Part shown: in pieces, positions 31,942-43,887 of the stretch | How positions within the stretch are numbered: position 1 is the stretch's first letter | Layout of the letters: each line of letters begins with the position of its first letter | From: Symbiodinium kawagutii | Taxonomy: Eukaryota; Sar; Dinophyceae; Suessiales; Symbiodiniaceae | Assembly: GCA_009767595.1 (NCBI GenBank) | Contig: VSDK01018159.1 | Coordinates: 114,093-178,092 of the forward strand | Length of the DNA stretch: 64,000 bases | Direction of reading: 5' to 3' | Program-made: the position numbers and the translations under genes | Notes under the pieces: generated by a model | What the model was told of the DNA's origin: nothing | Databases searched by the model: none | Seen by the model: the letters and a program-made list of their open reading frames with translations, nothing else

Positions 31942-34900
31942 CTAGCTCTGTGGCTGGTAGTCAGGAAGCCAGCTGGTGGACTGGTTGGCCGAACTGTGCA
32001 TAGCCATGTCCAGTATCCACGATTGCGTGGCCTTTGAAAGGTGGTCAAAACTCACCGGTGCAGTCCCAAAGCGGAGCACACGGTTACGCAGACCATCCAG
32101 GCTAGCGAAAGTCAATGCACGTGCTAGTCCTGGGGGATATTCCTTGGCTTGAGCGGTTCGAAATCGATTCTGCTCTCGATCAAATCCAATCAGAGTTTTC
32201 AATGGACCATGGTGTTCGACTTGACGAAAGGTCAACATGGATTGTTTAAAGCCAGGAAGACCTACTGCACGAAGGCAGGTGTCTTTGCGAGCAACTGCAC
32301 CAAAGTCACTCTGATGGATGGAGAGCAGACAACTGTCCGATCCCACCATCATCAATTCATTGTGATCAGTGAGCCATATGCTTGGACACTCAGGGTTGTC
32401 TGGGATTTCGGGATGCTCCATGATCTCTGCCCCTCCGGCCAATGTGACGTTCCTGGCAATGACCAGGCCATTCATCATCAAATGGCTTCCGTTCAGGAGT
32501 TGACGAAGTTCACGTGCTGAGAGGCCACATACCCCCCATTCCTGTTGACGGCTTCTCAACGGACGTGGTGGCCTCTTCATCTCCGGCACTGGTACATGTC
32601 GGGCAGCACTCCATGTTTCACATGGAGGTCCATTCATACAAAGGGCGATGGATCGATGTGCAGTCATCTCCATGATTGCGCGAAGTCCCTCTCCATGTAG
32701 AAGGTTGCCAAGTGTCGCATGCACAGCAGTGTCAATTGACAACGAGAGTATCGGAAGGTCTGGCATGAGACTGGGTCCAAGTTCTTTCATCCACCAATGC
32801 ATGTCAAAGTCTCTTCGACGCCCTGAGAACAAGTGAATGCAAACCAGGACAGACTGGCCATCAGGCATCTGCAAGACTGGCACAGGCATGGCATGAGAGA
32901 GGTCCGGAAGATGACTTCGAACATGATCCGGAATCAATTGGCGCCAGTCACCATAGGTACCATGAATGGGTTCACGCACAGGTGCAGCAAGCCGAGGTCG
33001 GGTAGTAACATCGACAGGGGCAACTTGGCCATCAAGGGGCACTGAACCTGGGATCGCCATAGAACGCAGCAGTAACGTCCAAAGGTCATGTGTCCCACCA
33101 ACCTCTGTGAAAGCTGTACGAATGGCTTTGCCCTGGGGTATCAGGCGAACACATTCCTCCTTATACCAGTTAGTAAATCCCCAGATGGAAAATGCCCACC
33201 AAGTCTCAGCATCCGTACAAGAAGTCTGTGCGTCAAGGACGGTCAGCCAACTCATGATGAGTTCGTCTTCACTCACTGTTGTAACATCATGCCATGGTGC
33301 AGTGACTTCTGTCAAAAGCGCACTGATCGTGTCCACAATAGTCCAAGGCAGACTGGAAGGAAATCCATGCTCAAGCCATTGCATCTTCCAGCTTGGGTCA
33401 TGCAGAGCAGGGGCAAAGGCACGTCTGGACGGAAGAGGTTGGGTTGGCCCATTCATGAGCATGGAGGGTAACCGATGAAGGTGCGCCAAATGGGAAGGCA
33501 CATCAACAGCCAAGACAGTCTCCAAAGGTTGTACACTTTTAACCAGCTGGTGAAGACATCCATGCCGATGCATGCGTGATCGTCTCAGGTGGATTTGGAG
33601 GCGTTGAGCCGTCCAGAAACAACGGTTGCATCCAAGGCATGTATCATGAAAGACATAGCGCCGTTCCAATGAGGGTAGACCATGCTGCCTCCATTGATGG
33701 GCCTGCCAGGCTTGCAGAGATGCAAAGGATTTGTTGCATTGGGCACAGGAGAAGCTGGCCTCAACCGGACTCTCACATGGCACTGCAGGTTCAGGGAATG
33801 TGTGTCCAAACTCCTGGAAGGTCTGAACTAATTCCCTGGATTTCGTTTGCATCATCTGAGCAATCTGTTCCTGAAGCAAGTGTCGTTGGAATGCACGTTG
33901 AACGGCAGCTGGTCCACGATGAGCATGTTGTTGGAACCATGCGATGATTTGGGTAGCTGTAGCAAACAACGGATCATCAATGACATCATCCCAAGGCCAT
34001 GTAGGTGAAAGGTCAGCCAACCATGCCAATCCCTGCCTGACAGCCTGAAGCCATGAGAATTCGTCATATCCATCTGTGAGAATCACAATCTCATGCAGGA
34101 ACGATGGAGCGTGAACTGCCATTTGGAAACCGTAAAGCAACCGAGACTTAGCAAGGCGTTGTGCTACACAAGGGAGGTTGTGCTGGCGCAAAAAGTCTTG
34201 ATCAGTCATGCGGTCTGTGTGCCAAAATGAGCACCCAAGGATTTGCCTCTGCCAATTAATCATGCAGTGCTGCAAGGTGCCAAGCAGCCTGGCGGGCAGC
34301 AAAGGCCATGCTCCCGAGCCATAGAACATGACTGAAAGGACAAGAGAATCCAGCAACTGAAGTCTCGTCTGTGCTTTGAGGTGTTTGTTGACAAAGATTG
34401 GTCGATGAAGCAACCGCCATACCTTGGATGCCTTTCCAATCCGTTGTCTGATCTCCTTGTCAATGGCAAATGTCTGACTGACACATGTTCCTAAGTGTTG
34501 ATACGAAGCAACAGTGCGCAACAATTGCCCATTCGGCAGCTCCAGGACACCTTGACCGTCAATGAAACGATTGCGTCTGCAGGATGGAGCGCCATGTCCA
34601 TGATATGAAAGCAGAGCTTCCGTTTTTCCAGCGTCGAAGTTCACAGTGAATCCAAATGAATGCATCAAGGAAACGACGTCTTGGGTGAAGCGGATCATGG
34701 CTTGATCTAATGATCCTGCATCCCTGGAAAGAATTGGGACACATATGTCATCGACCCATGTGATTACCTCAGGTTTGTATCCAAGCTTGAGAACAGCATC
34801 TTGAAATTGCGGGTCAGCATGAAGCTGGTCTGTCATCCTGTGAAGGATATTCACCATAGCAACGTTGAATGCTGCATCGGCTAACGGCGAGCCTGGACGA

Positions 34901-37900
34901 GATCCACGTTCAGTCTGAAAGGTTGCTCGGTGACCAGCAAGGCGGTACCATGTGCAGGAATNNNNNNNNNNNNNNNNNNNNNNNNNNNNNNNNNNNNNNN
35001 NNNNNNNNNNNNNNNNNNNNNNNNNNNNNNNNNNNNNNNNNNNNNNNNNNNNNNNNNNNNNNNNNNNAGGAATGCGCCTGTTCCATGTGTCGCTGAAGAT
35101 CTGGTGAGGCTGACTCCACAAAGCGAGCGCTGTGTTCGGCACATAATTGCTGCAGCTCAAGGGGGGTGAATCCTTCATCAGCCAAGACCTGACACAAAGC
35201 CGGTGGTAGGGTTCCGGCTGCAAAGGCATGTTGCCTAAGGAGGCAATGGAATGCGCTCCGTAAATCTATAAACAAGAGGCCTAGCGAGACCTGTCGGTGC
35301 TGCGTAAGTTTGCCTAGGGTCTGGATGGCCTGTGTGCCGAATGTGCATTGCAACGCAGGAAATCCACCGATCTGTGATGCGACTCGGTGGGCCTGTAGCC
35401 ATGGCGTGAGCTGCTGCCTCAACAAACGGTGAAAGACCTTGCCGATTGAGGTAAGGAGCATCACTCCCCTCATATCACGGGCCTGATGGGACCCTTGACG
35501 CTTGGGAAGCGTCCAGATCAATCCCCCCTTCCAAATCAACGGCTCAGCATTGAGAATCCAGGCTTTGAAGAATAAATGAAAGAGAATCTCTGACCGTTCT
35601 CTAAGTGCACGTTTGACGGGTGCTGGACCGATCCCGTCTAATCCGGCTGCTTTGTTGGTGTTGAGCCGGAATCCTACATCTTCAATTTGCAGACGGGAAG
35701 GAATATCCTGCAATGACATTCGCAACGGGGCATCGAGGGCCTGATGTCTCTGTTCCTGATGACAAGCTTGGAGGAGAGAATCAAAATCCACAGCATGACC
35801 AGCCTCGAGGCGATTGAAGTGTGCACTGAGTTCGCTGTGATCTGGACCACAACACCGGATGTTGTTGAGTCTCTTGTGACGAGTTTTGGGCAGCAAACCT
35901 CGGATCTTTTTCCAAAGATGTGGGGAAGGATCAGGAGGACAGTCCGCTGCCAACTGTTCATAGAAATTGACATCATCTTGACGAACTGCATGGGTAACCT
36001 GGCGGCTAATGGTCCGAAATTGATGCCAGTGATGGGCCCATTGAAGGTCACACCGTTGCAACCAACGTTGGTATGCAGGTGGTTGATGCGGTTTTGAATG
36101 GCGACGGCATGCACCCCACGATTGGAAAATGGCTCTCAAGATGCCCACACGATGAACACGACTGATGGAGCGGCATCGATTCCAATGATGTTTCTTGGTT
36201 TGAATGAGCTGCCATGTTGTCTCAGAAAGATGGGATTTCCGTTTGTGTGCATTGGTTGCTTTTCCACGAAACTTCCGCACCCATTTATGAACTTCCTGAG
36301 CGTGGTCATGGACATTCATGCTCCACGGAATTCGGGAGATCTCAGCATCAGTGGGGCTTTGTTCCTGCAGTGGTGTCTTGCCGGAAGGTGGGAGTGGAAT
36401 GCCAATCTGAAAGTGGAAAGTACATTGAACACAAAAATGATCAATGCGTGTGAGGGATAAATCAACTTCCGCACGCTTGGTACTTTGAATGGCTGGCGCA
36501 AGCTCACGTGAACACACAATGTAATCAAGGCGAGCTGCTCGTCCGGTGCTATGCTGCCAGGTTGGGCTTGGTCCGTGATGCCATGCCTCAAATGTCTGTG
36601 GGGCTAGCATATGCTCAGCCTGCAGCCATTCGTGGAAGCACTCTCCTGCAATATTCTCATTCTCGGCATCGAGTCCTTGAATGCTGGATGAAAGGCAGCT
36701 TCCAACCCTGGCGTTGGAGTCCAACATTGCGATGACGGGCAAATCTCGATAGCGCGCAGGAATGGCATGTGAGGTGGCACGCCACCATGTGCGAAGAGCA
36801 TCAGGTTCCTCGCTGGAAGGTGCATGTCCCACAATGAAGATCATGCGGAAACTTGGATGAGCAAGGAGCACAATGAGCCGCCTGCTGGATCCATGCAGGA
36901 TTTTGAGGTGCTTGTGTTGAATGACAATGGGGTGTTGCGAGCAATGCCATTGACGAGCAATCCAAATCTGCACACCGTATTGTCCACTGGCAGTGGATGG
37001 GTGACTGAGAACATGAAAGGCCTCAGTGGCAATGTGACCTGAGGTTTTCGACCGTGCTTCCTGGATGCCACATACATGGATATGTTGGGCGCTAAGGTCA
37101 GCCATTAATGCCTCCTGTCTTGCCGACACATATCCTTGGGATCCTTTGGTGCCAGGAAATAATGTGAGCACGTTAGCGGTTGCACAGGTCAAAGTGAGAT
37201 GCTGAGTACCACTTGACGAAATCATCTCACACTCTTCTGTGCGAAGCACTTCCACAGGTTTAGGGTTGGTTTGAAAAGGTGACTGAACATCGAGGTACAT
37301 CACATTCCGCTTGAGATCTAGACAATGAGGGGCGGTCTGTTCGATTGAAGAAAGAAACCAAGCCCAGTGGATCAAGTCAGGATACTGGCCATCAAGCGAT
37401 AATGGTGCCAAGGTTTCTTCAAGAGTCCAGGTCGAAAACTGTCCATCTGCAACAGCCGCAGCAATGGTGTCGGCAGCTTCATTCCATGGATGTCCACGAT
37501 GGGCAGCGACATGGGAATAATGGCACTTGGCACCAAAATGTTGCTCAATGAAATGCTGAAAGGACCTAGCTAAATGTCCAAATCGGCTATCATGATTGAT
37601 TTTCCAGGTGCCTTCAGCTGCATGAAAGGCAGCAGTGCAATCACTGAAAACTTCAATCCAATCAAAAGATCCAAAGCGTTGCAGTAACGAAATGATCCAC
37701 AAGATCGCTCCCGTCACGGCAGCATGTTCAGCATGTTGGGAGTTTGAGGGCGGAGAGAGGGCCCATGTGCGAAAGCCACCAAATTGATCTCCCTGCAGGG
37801 TGTGGACAATGAGCACCACTGCTGCAGCAGCTTTGGATTGATCTGCTTCTTTGTGGAATCGGGCGGATCCATCAATGAAGAATGATAGCCCAGTGGCATT

Positions 37901-40843
37901 CTGCCCATCCCAAACAGGAGTATGCTGCAATGCTTCAACTGTGGCTGGGTGCCATGCGATATCACAATCGAAGGAATGCACCGGAGGCAGCGAAAGTGTG
38001 AGCAACATATTTCTGATGTAGTGCAAAGGCCCCATGGAAACTTCAACATGGTGCAATGGAATACGAGGGACCTCGATGCAATCTTCGAGGCTAATCTCGA
38101 AACGGTTTGCATGGGGCATCCAGGAGAACTCACTTGGACATGCGTCCTCCAAGCGATACTCAAGAGGAACCTCATCCCATTGCAATGTCGGGCTGTGTTG
38201 GGAGTGATCCTGAGAGCGGAGACCCGTGTTAACCTCCGTGTGCAGGATAGACTCCTCAAGGATTGGCAGCGTCACATATGGAGTCATGTTCATCGTTGGA
38301 GAATGGGCTGGTTCAATTGCTTGTGCTGGTCGAGCATTAGTAGACCGGGCATACTGGCACCAACTCCATTCGGCATCACTGGGAACGGACTTGTCATGGT
38401 TTGTATGGTCAACCTCAGAAGGAGGGGCAGAAGGCTGACGATGTGCACGAGCTTGAACCTTCATGTGGATCTGCAATAATGCATGAAAGTCAGGTGCACG
38501 GTCGGTAGGTGCACTTTGTGCAAGCGAAGTCAAAAGCTCCAGCGCATCTTCATTGGTTTCAACCATGGTTTCAAAGTGGAACAGTGTCCCAGCCATCCAT
38601 GGTCGAGGCACGGAGGAGACGATGTGATGGTGGTGACGGATCACAACTGGTACATCGTCGAAGATCCAAAAAGGAGGCAAGGACAAACTCATGGCGATCT
38701 CCAGTTGGCCCGCACGGAAAGGAATACGGACAGCCCATAATTCCTCCTGCACAAATGTCTCTTGATAAGCTACAAGTCCCTGTTCGATCAGCACTGGCGT
38801 TCCACCAGGGCCATTCATGTAGCTAACAATCATATGAATGGTTGCAGGTCCGTCTCCCATGCGACCATTGCGTTGCACAGTGAATGCATAGGCAATTTCA
38901 ATGACAGTGGTATCAAATGGCCAGAGGGCCCGGATTTCTGCCAACCAACCATCGGTGCCAAGACGAGCAATGGAGGTCCACATCTGCCTTGATCCAAGAG
39001 GACGGTTGGATGGGGATATGCCATGGCATTCTACACATACTTGTTCTTGAGCATCAACTCCAGCCTGCTGCAAAAAATGCAGTGCCACATGTAGTTCATC
39101 AGCACGGGCAACGTGTTCACCAAGCTGTCTTGTGGCTTCAGGGTAGGGTCCAATATTGACCTCGATCAGATCCCCTTGTCGGATGGGTGTAGTGCGATCT
39201 AAAGGAATCGTCAGTCCTTGATGCATGACCTGCACTTCACGCATGGCTCTAGGCAAGCAATGACGGCTGACATCAATGTATTCTAACAGGTCTCTTGGAC
39301 GGAGGTTGTGTGATGCTCGAACACCTCTGGGCCGGGAAAAGCCAATGTGAGGTTCATGGGCAGTTTCCTGCACTAATATGGCTGGTTGATATGCTCCCTG
39401 GAACACATTGGGAATGTTCACTACCACAAGCAGGACAACATATGGATGTGCAAGGCGGATGGTAGGTTGTGGATCAACCCATTCGATTTGGATAGCACCG
39501 TATGCAAGATGGTCTTCCCAAGTGTGCGCGATCATCTCTGGGAGCATATGCAATTGACGAGGGAGAAATTCGACATCTCTGCGACCTAAATCAGTCAATG
39601 CAACACCAAAGGTCACTGCAATCCAAGGCTGGTCCTCTGGTGCTCCCGCCTCTAAACGAAGCTGAACATTCGTCTGCAATGCAGGCCACGATGGACATTC
39701 AACTTCATCATCGGGTTCATTTTGAATCTGATCAACCAAACCATGCACAATCGGTGTCTGAGCAGCACCAACAAGTCCACTTGTGCTGCTATGCATGAAG
39801 GATGTCAGATCCTCTGAGTCAACATCCTCCTCAGTGGAGTCACTAGGCACGTCCGTTGAGGATTCTGATGTGGTAAGGCCATCATCGGCATGCGCAATCA
39901 CGGCATTGAATGCCACGAGGGCCCCATGCAACAATGGCACACGATCAGCAATGGAGAGTGTCTGAGTGTCATGTAACTGGAGAGTGCATTGCACCCGAAC
40001 AGAGTCACAGTCGACATCAGAGTGCGCACGGGCAAGTAGGTTCCACACACGATCCATCGGTTTGACAATGACAGCTCTGTGACGAGTGAGACCTGCCAAA
40101 CTGGGTGCCATCCTAAGAAGCATGCTGCCAACAGCCTGTGTGGGGTCCTGCAAAACAATGACATGCGCTACTGTAGCCCTGAGGGTGCATGGTGAAGGAT
40201 GTACAAAATGCAGTGCACAAGGCGCTTCAAGATCGAACAGATCAATCCATGCAGCTACGAGCTGTTTTTGGAGAGCTGTCTCAGTCCAGTCAAGATTTAG
40301 TTTCACTCTCCTTGACTGCAAGCACAATTCATGCCGGGTAGAATGGAGATACCAGACTTCAACAAAATGTGCTGTGCGGGTGGGTGGTCCTGCCTCGATG
40401 AAAGGAAGAATGTCCCTCCAGAGCGTCCTGTGAGGCTGTGAATCAATGGACAGCTCGGCAAGACGATTGTAAATATACTGAGAACGGCGATCACCACAGC
40501 AATTCCATGGTGCGACCGCAAGAACACTGGACCCATGCCCATGCTCGATCACAACATGGTCCTCAATGGGAATCCGTTGCCATGCGTGAACCACGTCCCA
40601 TGCAACTGCAGCAGAACAGCAATCTCCATCTAAGTGCCATAATGTGCGCAAGATAGAGGGCGCAGCTTCAAGCGTGGTAGTAAACTGTTCATCATTGCAT
40701 TCATCAAAAACATGAACAGTAACCTCGTCTCGAAAGGAAACATGGCGATCATGGCTAGGGCGACCCTGTGACATCGGCGCACACTGATTCCATGACCAAT
40801 TCTGTCTGAACACCTGTTGCAGCGCTTGCTTTGCGAATTGCAT
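31942..40843 (-). CDS. LINE ORF2: RNase H, AP-type endonuclease, reverse transcriptase, zinc fingers, methyltransferase-like domain
   Basis: Starts at the first ATG after ORF1 (40843-40841, MQFAKQ). About 950 residues of unrecognised N-terminal sequence come first. RNase H follows (FFIDGSA near 37870, FSDCTAAFHA near 37640, HRGHPWNEAADTIA near 37490). Next is an AP-type endonuclease (TCATANVLTL near 37180, GIQEARSK near 37060, LDSNARVGS near 36715). The reverse transcriptase has NKAAGLDGIGP near 35640 and a WVDD box near 34750, with Trp where Tyr or Phe is usual. Two C2H2-like fingers lie at about 33750 and 33620. The C-terminal domain has IHLFSG near 32830, GPPCETWSAAR near 32620 and MEHPE near 32415, resembling a cytosine methyltransferase fold. 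The 106-N gap is probably artificial: joining its flanks through the shared AGGAAT keeps one frame, giving about 2,929 residues. RNase H before the endonuclease is unusual. Confidence 0.9.
34962..35067. other. Assembly gap (106 N), probably spurious
   Basis: Left flank ends AGGAAT and right flank begins AGGAAT. Overlapping them restores the LINE ORF2 frame (QAHS then CTWYRLAG). The total from 40843 to 31942 less 112 bases is 8,790, divisible by 3. Confidence 0.85.
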
Positions 40844-40941
40844 GCCACAATACAACGAGGTGCTATATGATGCGACGTCTGGTGAACTGGGGAAGGCCAC
40901 ATCCCAGGTACCAGGTGAATGACAACTGTCACTCCCTTCGA

Positions 40942-42234
40942 TCAGGACTTCTTCTTGCCTTTCGAGTCTTGTCCCTCGCGTTGTTTGAGGTGATGATTTG
41001 CCACCTTGGTGGGGGATGTCGACACTGCAGCTTTCTGGAAAGGAGCCAATCGCACCTCCCGCCTGTACGACGTATTCTTGGTGGGTGCTGCATCCTCCTC
41101 CCCACTTGGGATCTCCTCGACGCTCTCCATCTCCAACTCTGGAAGGTCTTCTTCCATACCAGGAAGGGATGGATTCAGTGGCACTGCACTCGAAGTGGCA
41201 AGGATCTCGCCAAACACCCGGGTCGCCACTGCTGGATCTGGTCCTGGGGGCACTTCCTCCGGTGCTGGGATTTGGTCCATCAAAACTTGGGATGCATCGC
41301 ATACTGTCTTCTTGGCTTGCGCCAATTCTTGGACTCGACGATGATATGTGTCCATGCGTTCTTGGCGACAGGCTTGATACATCTCCACATGTTTCTGAAG
41401 CCTGGTGGACACGATATTCACGAAATTGCTCCATTCGTGGTCGAGTTCCACAACACGTTGCCCTGCTACCTGAACTTGTCCTCTCAAACGGTTCAGTTTG
41501 GAAAGGTGTCCATGATTCAAGGTGCGTGTGGTATCCGTTTCTTTCTCCTTGGCCTGAAGGGTCTGTAGCTGTGTCATCATGCTTTCCGGTAGTGACATAC
41601 CAGCTTGGATCAGACCCAAAAGGTGATTCTTGACCTGATTCTCCTCCGTAGTCAATCCCGTTGTCGGTGTGTCTGCAACCGGAGCCACTGGTGGCGCTGG
41701 AAGAACAGGATCTGGAGGCAGGTTCGTGGGGACTGCTGCGCCTGCAGCGTCTCGATTCTGAAGACGAGTTTGAGGTGTTGTTGCAATCCACGGCACCTTC
41801 TCCGGCATGATTGCCCACGGGGTCATCTCGTCTTCTTGGGTTGGTAAAGGTTTCGGAGTTTTGTCCTTTGGCTCCTTCTTTACCTTTTGACTGCGGCTTC
41901 TTCTCTTCCGAGCCCATACATTCTTCCAGTGACATTGGCACTGTGTACAGAATTCGCTCTCCGCAGGATTTTCGAATTGACATGGGTGGCACCACCACAT
42001 GTTGTGGATTATCCTCTGGAATTGAACAGGGAGTTCTGCCGGGTTCCAACTGTGATGGGTGGACAAGGCCCCAGTAAGTTGGCGAACTCTCCTCCGACGC
42101 TTGGGGCCCAAAGGAAGGTGACGGAGCTTGCTGAGCTGTTGTCGAAGGGACCGCCTCTTGGCCCTCAATCGACGATGCCACAGCGGCTCCAGGGTTCCCC
42201 AATGAATAAATCCACAAGCAGCAGTACCACACAC
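40942..42234 (-). CDS. LINE ORF1 with RanBP2-type zinc finger and coiled coil
   Basis: Minus-strand frame of up to 430 residues. The first codon of the open frame is GTG. The first in-frame ATG is at 42000-41998, giving MWWCHPCQFENPAESEFC. That segment fits the RanBP2-type finger (W-x-C-x2-C-x3-N-x6-C-x2-C). A Pro-rich stretch and a long charged helical region (about 41.35-41.6 kb) likely to form a coiled coil follow, then an acidic Pro-rich part and a Lys-rich tail (KGKKKS). This is the expected nucleic-acid-binding ORF1 protein of a LINE. The ORF2 frame stays open through this region but is a shadow. If the start is upstream, a non-ATG start or small frameshift would be needed. Confidence 0.75.
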   Translation of the reverse strand: MCGTAACGFIHWGTLEPLWHRRLRAKRRSLRQQLSKLRHLPLGPKRRRRVRQLTGALSTHHSWNPAELPVQFQRIIHNMWWCHPCQFENPAESEFCTQCQCHWKNVWARKRRSRSQKVKKEPKDKTPKPLPTQEDEMTPWAIMPEKVPWIATTPQTRLQNRDAAGAAVPTNLPPDPVLPAPPVAPVADTPTTGLTTEENQVKNHLLGLIQAGMSLPESMMTQLQTLQAKEKETDTTRTLNHGHLSKLNRLRGQVQVAGQRVVELDHEWSNFVNIVSTRLQKHVEMYQACRQERMDTYHRRVQELAQAKKTVCDASQVLMDQIPAPEEVPPGPDPAVATRVFGEILATSSAVPLNPSLPGMEEDLPELEMESVEEIPSGEEDAAPTKNTSYRREVRLAPFQKAAVSTSPTKVANHHLKQREGQDSKGKKKS

Positions 42235-42369
42235 GGATCAAGGCGAGCCCAGCCGCACCCATCAAGCGCGGCCGACCCTAAGCAACAGCTGAACAATCCG
42301 GGCAGGGGCAACTGCACCGAACTGTCAGAGCCGATACCTAAGCGTCACTGATAGCGCTATAGCGTAACT

Positions 42370-42381
42370 GAAGGCATGGTT
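42370..42381. repeat. LINE target site duplication, right copy
   Basis: GAAGGCATGGTT, identical to 31862-31873. It marks the LINE 5' boundary at 42369. Confidence 0.92.
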
Positions 42382-42465
42382 GCTAAGTAATCATTGCATT
42401 TTGGCATTGTTTTGTGACCTTGAGGATTTTATTTTTAAAGTGTCAAAATTGATCCGATATGAGTC

Positions 42466-42780
42466 ATGACCTCAGAACGTTGTGCAGGCCCGTTGCCTCC
42501 TGTCGAGACTTTGGAGTGGGACATCTTTAAGCAATGTTACCTACCACCGCCAAAACATTGGCGAGAGACTCTCCTGGAGGATTTGTTTCAGGCTTCAAGC
42601 ACCCAGGAAGCTACCGCAGCGAAATCGCTGTTCATGTACTATGCGCTCATCTGTGACATGGAGGAGGATGCAGAATTTTTGTACACACATTTCTGGTCCA
42701 ACTTACACACTTTGAAGTTTTCCGAATTGAGGGAATTGACAGCTAAAGAGGCTAGCAATAAGCGCCGACGCTGTCAATGA
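42466..42780 (+). CDS. Small protein or second exon of the leader gene, unknown function
   Basis: 104-residue frame starting MTSERCAGPL and ending with a basic NKRRRCQ tail. It is mostly helical (KHWRETLLEDLFQAS, KSLFMYYALICDMEEDAEFLY). A CTCAG acceptor-like sequence just upstream at about 42473 would allow splicing from the acidic exon at 31646, now separated by the LINE. I do not recognise the family. It is the first gene of the TIR element's plus-strand array. Confidence 0.45.
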   Translation: MTSERCAGPLPPVETLEWDIFKQCYLPPPKHWRETLLEDLFQASSTQEATAAKSLFMYYALICDMEEDAEFLYTHFWSNLHTLKFSELRELTAKEASNKRRRCQ

Positions 42781-43029
42781 ACCTGTGAACAACTTTTAAA
42801 TTTGGTTTTGCCACATGGCCATTTTTGGCAGGCTCGTTTCAGTCAGAGAAGGCCACCTGAAAACTGATGTTGCCTTTGTTTTCAGACTGAATCAACCGAG
42901 TTTGGATTTCTCAGGTCAAAGCTAGGGCAAAAAATGTCAGACTTTGAGTTTGCAAGAGCATGGCGAGTCAGACATTGGAAACTGAGCACCTTCACCTTCA
43001 TTGTTGTCACACTGTGCAGCTGCAGCTGT

Positions 43030-43380
43030 TGGCTGTTGGCTGCCAAGAGTTGGCGTGACAGTTGCAAGCTGGCTGCCACGCAGTTGGCAATCATCTGTGA
43101 TTGGATGCCAGCAGTTGGTGTGCCAATTCCTCATGGAGTTGGCTGCCAGTTGGTGGCAGCCAGTTGGACGAGTTTGTCGCCAGTAGTTGGTGTGCCAGTT
43201 CCCTCCAGACCTGGCTGCCAATGGCTGGGGGTCAATTTCGTTCAACTGGGGGCAGGTTGCTGGCGTGCCACTTCCTTAGGTGGCTGCCAGCTGCAAGCTT
43301 CCAATCTAATGCTGATGCCAGTTGCGGGTGTGCCAGTTTAAAACTGATTGCCAAATCATTGGTGTGCCAATGGTTGTGTT
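43030..43380. repeat. Imperfect repeats of GTGTGCCAGTT / GGCTGCCAG
   Basis: At least six copies of a TGGYGTGCCA(G/A)TT word alternate with GGCTGCCA words over 350 bp upstream of the putative transposase gene. Related words recur at 52880-52930 between the last two genes of the element. Open frames here follow from low stop density and are not called as genes. Confidence 0.65.
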
Positions 43381-43887
43381 GATTGGCATGGTTTTTGCAC
43401 TCTCTCATCCTCGTGCCTTTCCTCAGCCTTAGGGCTAAGCCTAGTTGTTCCACAATGTGTAAAGACAAAAGGCATTTGGTTTCAAACTGGCTAATTTTCA
43501 AAAGATTGAGTCATTTGTTTTCTTCCTTGTCATTTTGCAAAATAAACAAATGTTTGGACACATGCGCATATAAGATACATATATATATAGATATAAATCA
43601 TATGTACATGCTTTGAATATGTTAGTTTGTAGATATATTCATATGTACCAAACTGTTGTATGAAAGTGATGACTTGTTAAAACTAGCATGCGATTGTTCT
43701 TACACATTAAATGTTTTATCATCTGGATATTATACAAATCAGATTGTTCTTACACATTGTGTTTTCCAAACACCAAGACAGTTGCATGCACATGGTAAGA
43801 ACAAACCAGAGGAAATCATTGAATATAAATGCATTGCATTTTCATCTCAGTTTCACTCGGAGCACTTGCCTCCACACGATTCGAGCC

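Larger units (their letters stand above)
31874..42369 (-). mobile_element. Full-length LINE-type retrotransposon
   Basis: A 10.5-kb non-LTR element with a 5' region of about 135-370 bases (depending on where ORF1 starts), ORF1 with a RanBP2-type zinc finger, a very long ORF2, a poly(A) tail and a 12-bp target duplication. It is inserted in the leader gene of the TIR transposon. ORF2 has no stop once the spurious gap is closed, which suggests a young, possibly competent copy. Confidence 0.92.

Noticed and set aside
40942-42265. Ser/Arg-rich N-terminal extension of LINE ORF2
   Set aside because: It overlaps ORF1, which has a real zinc finger and coiled coil in the other frame. The composition is that of a shadow frame.
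42934-43382. Cys/Trp/Val-rich plus-strand frames
   Set aside because: They are translations of imperfect GTGCCAGTT/GGCTGCCAG repeats.
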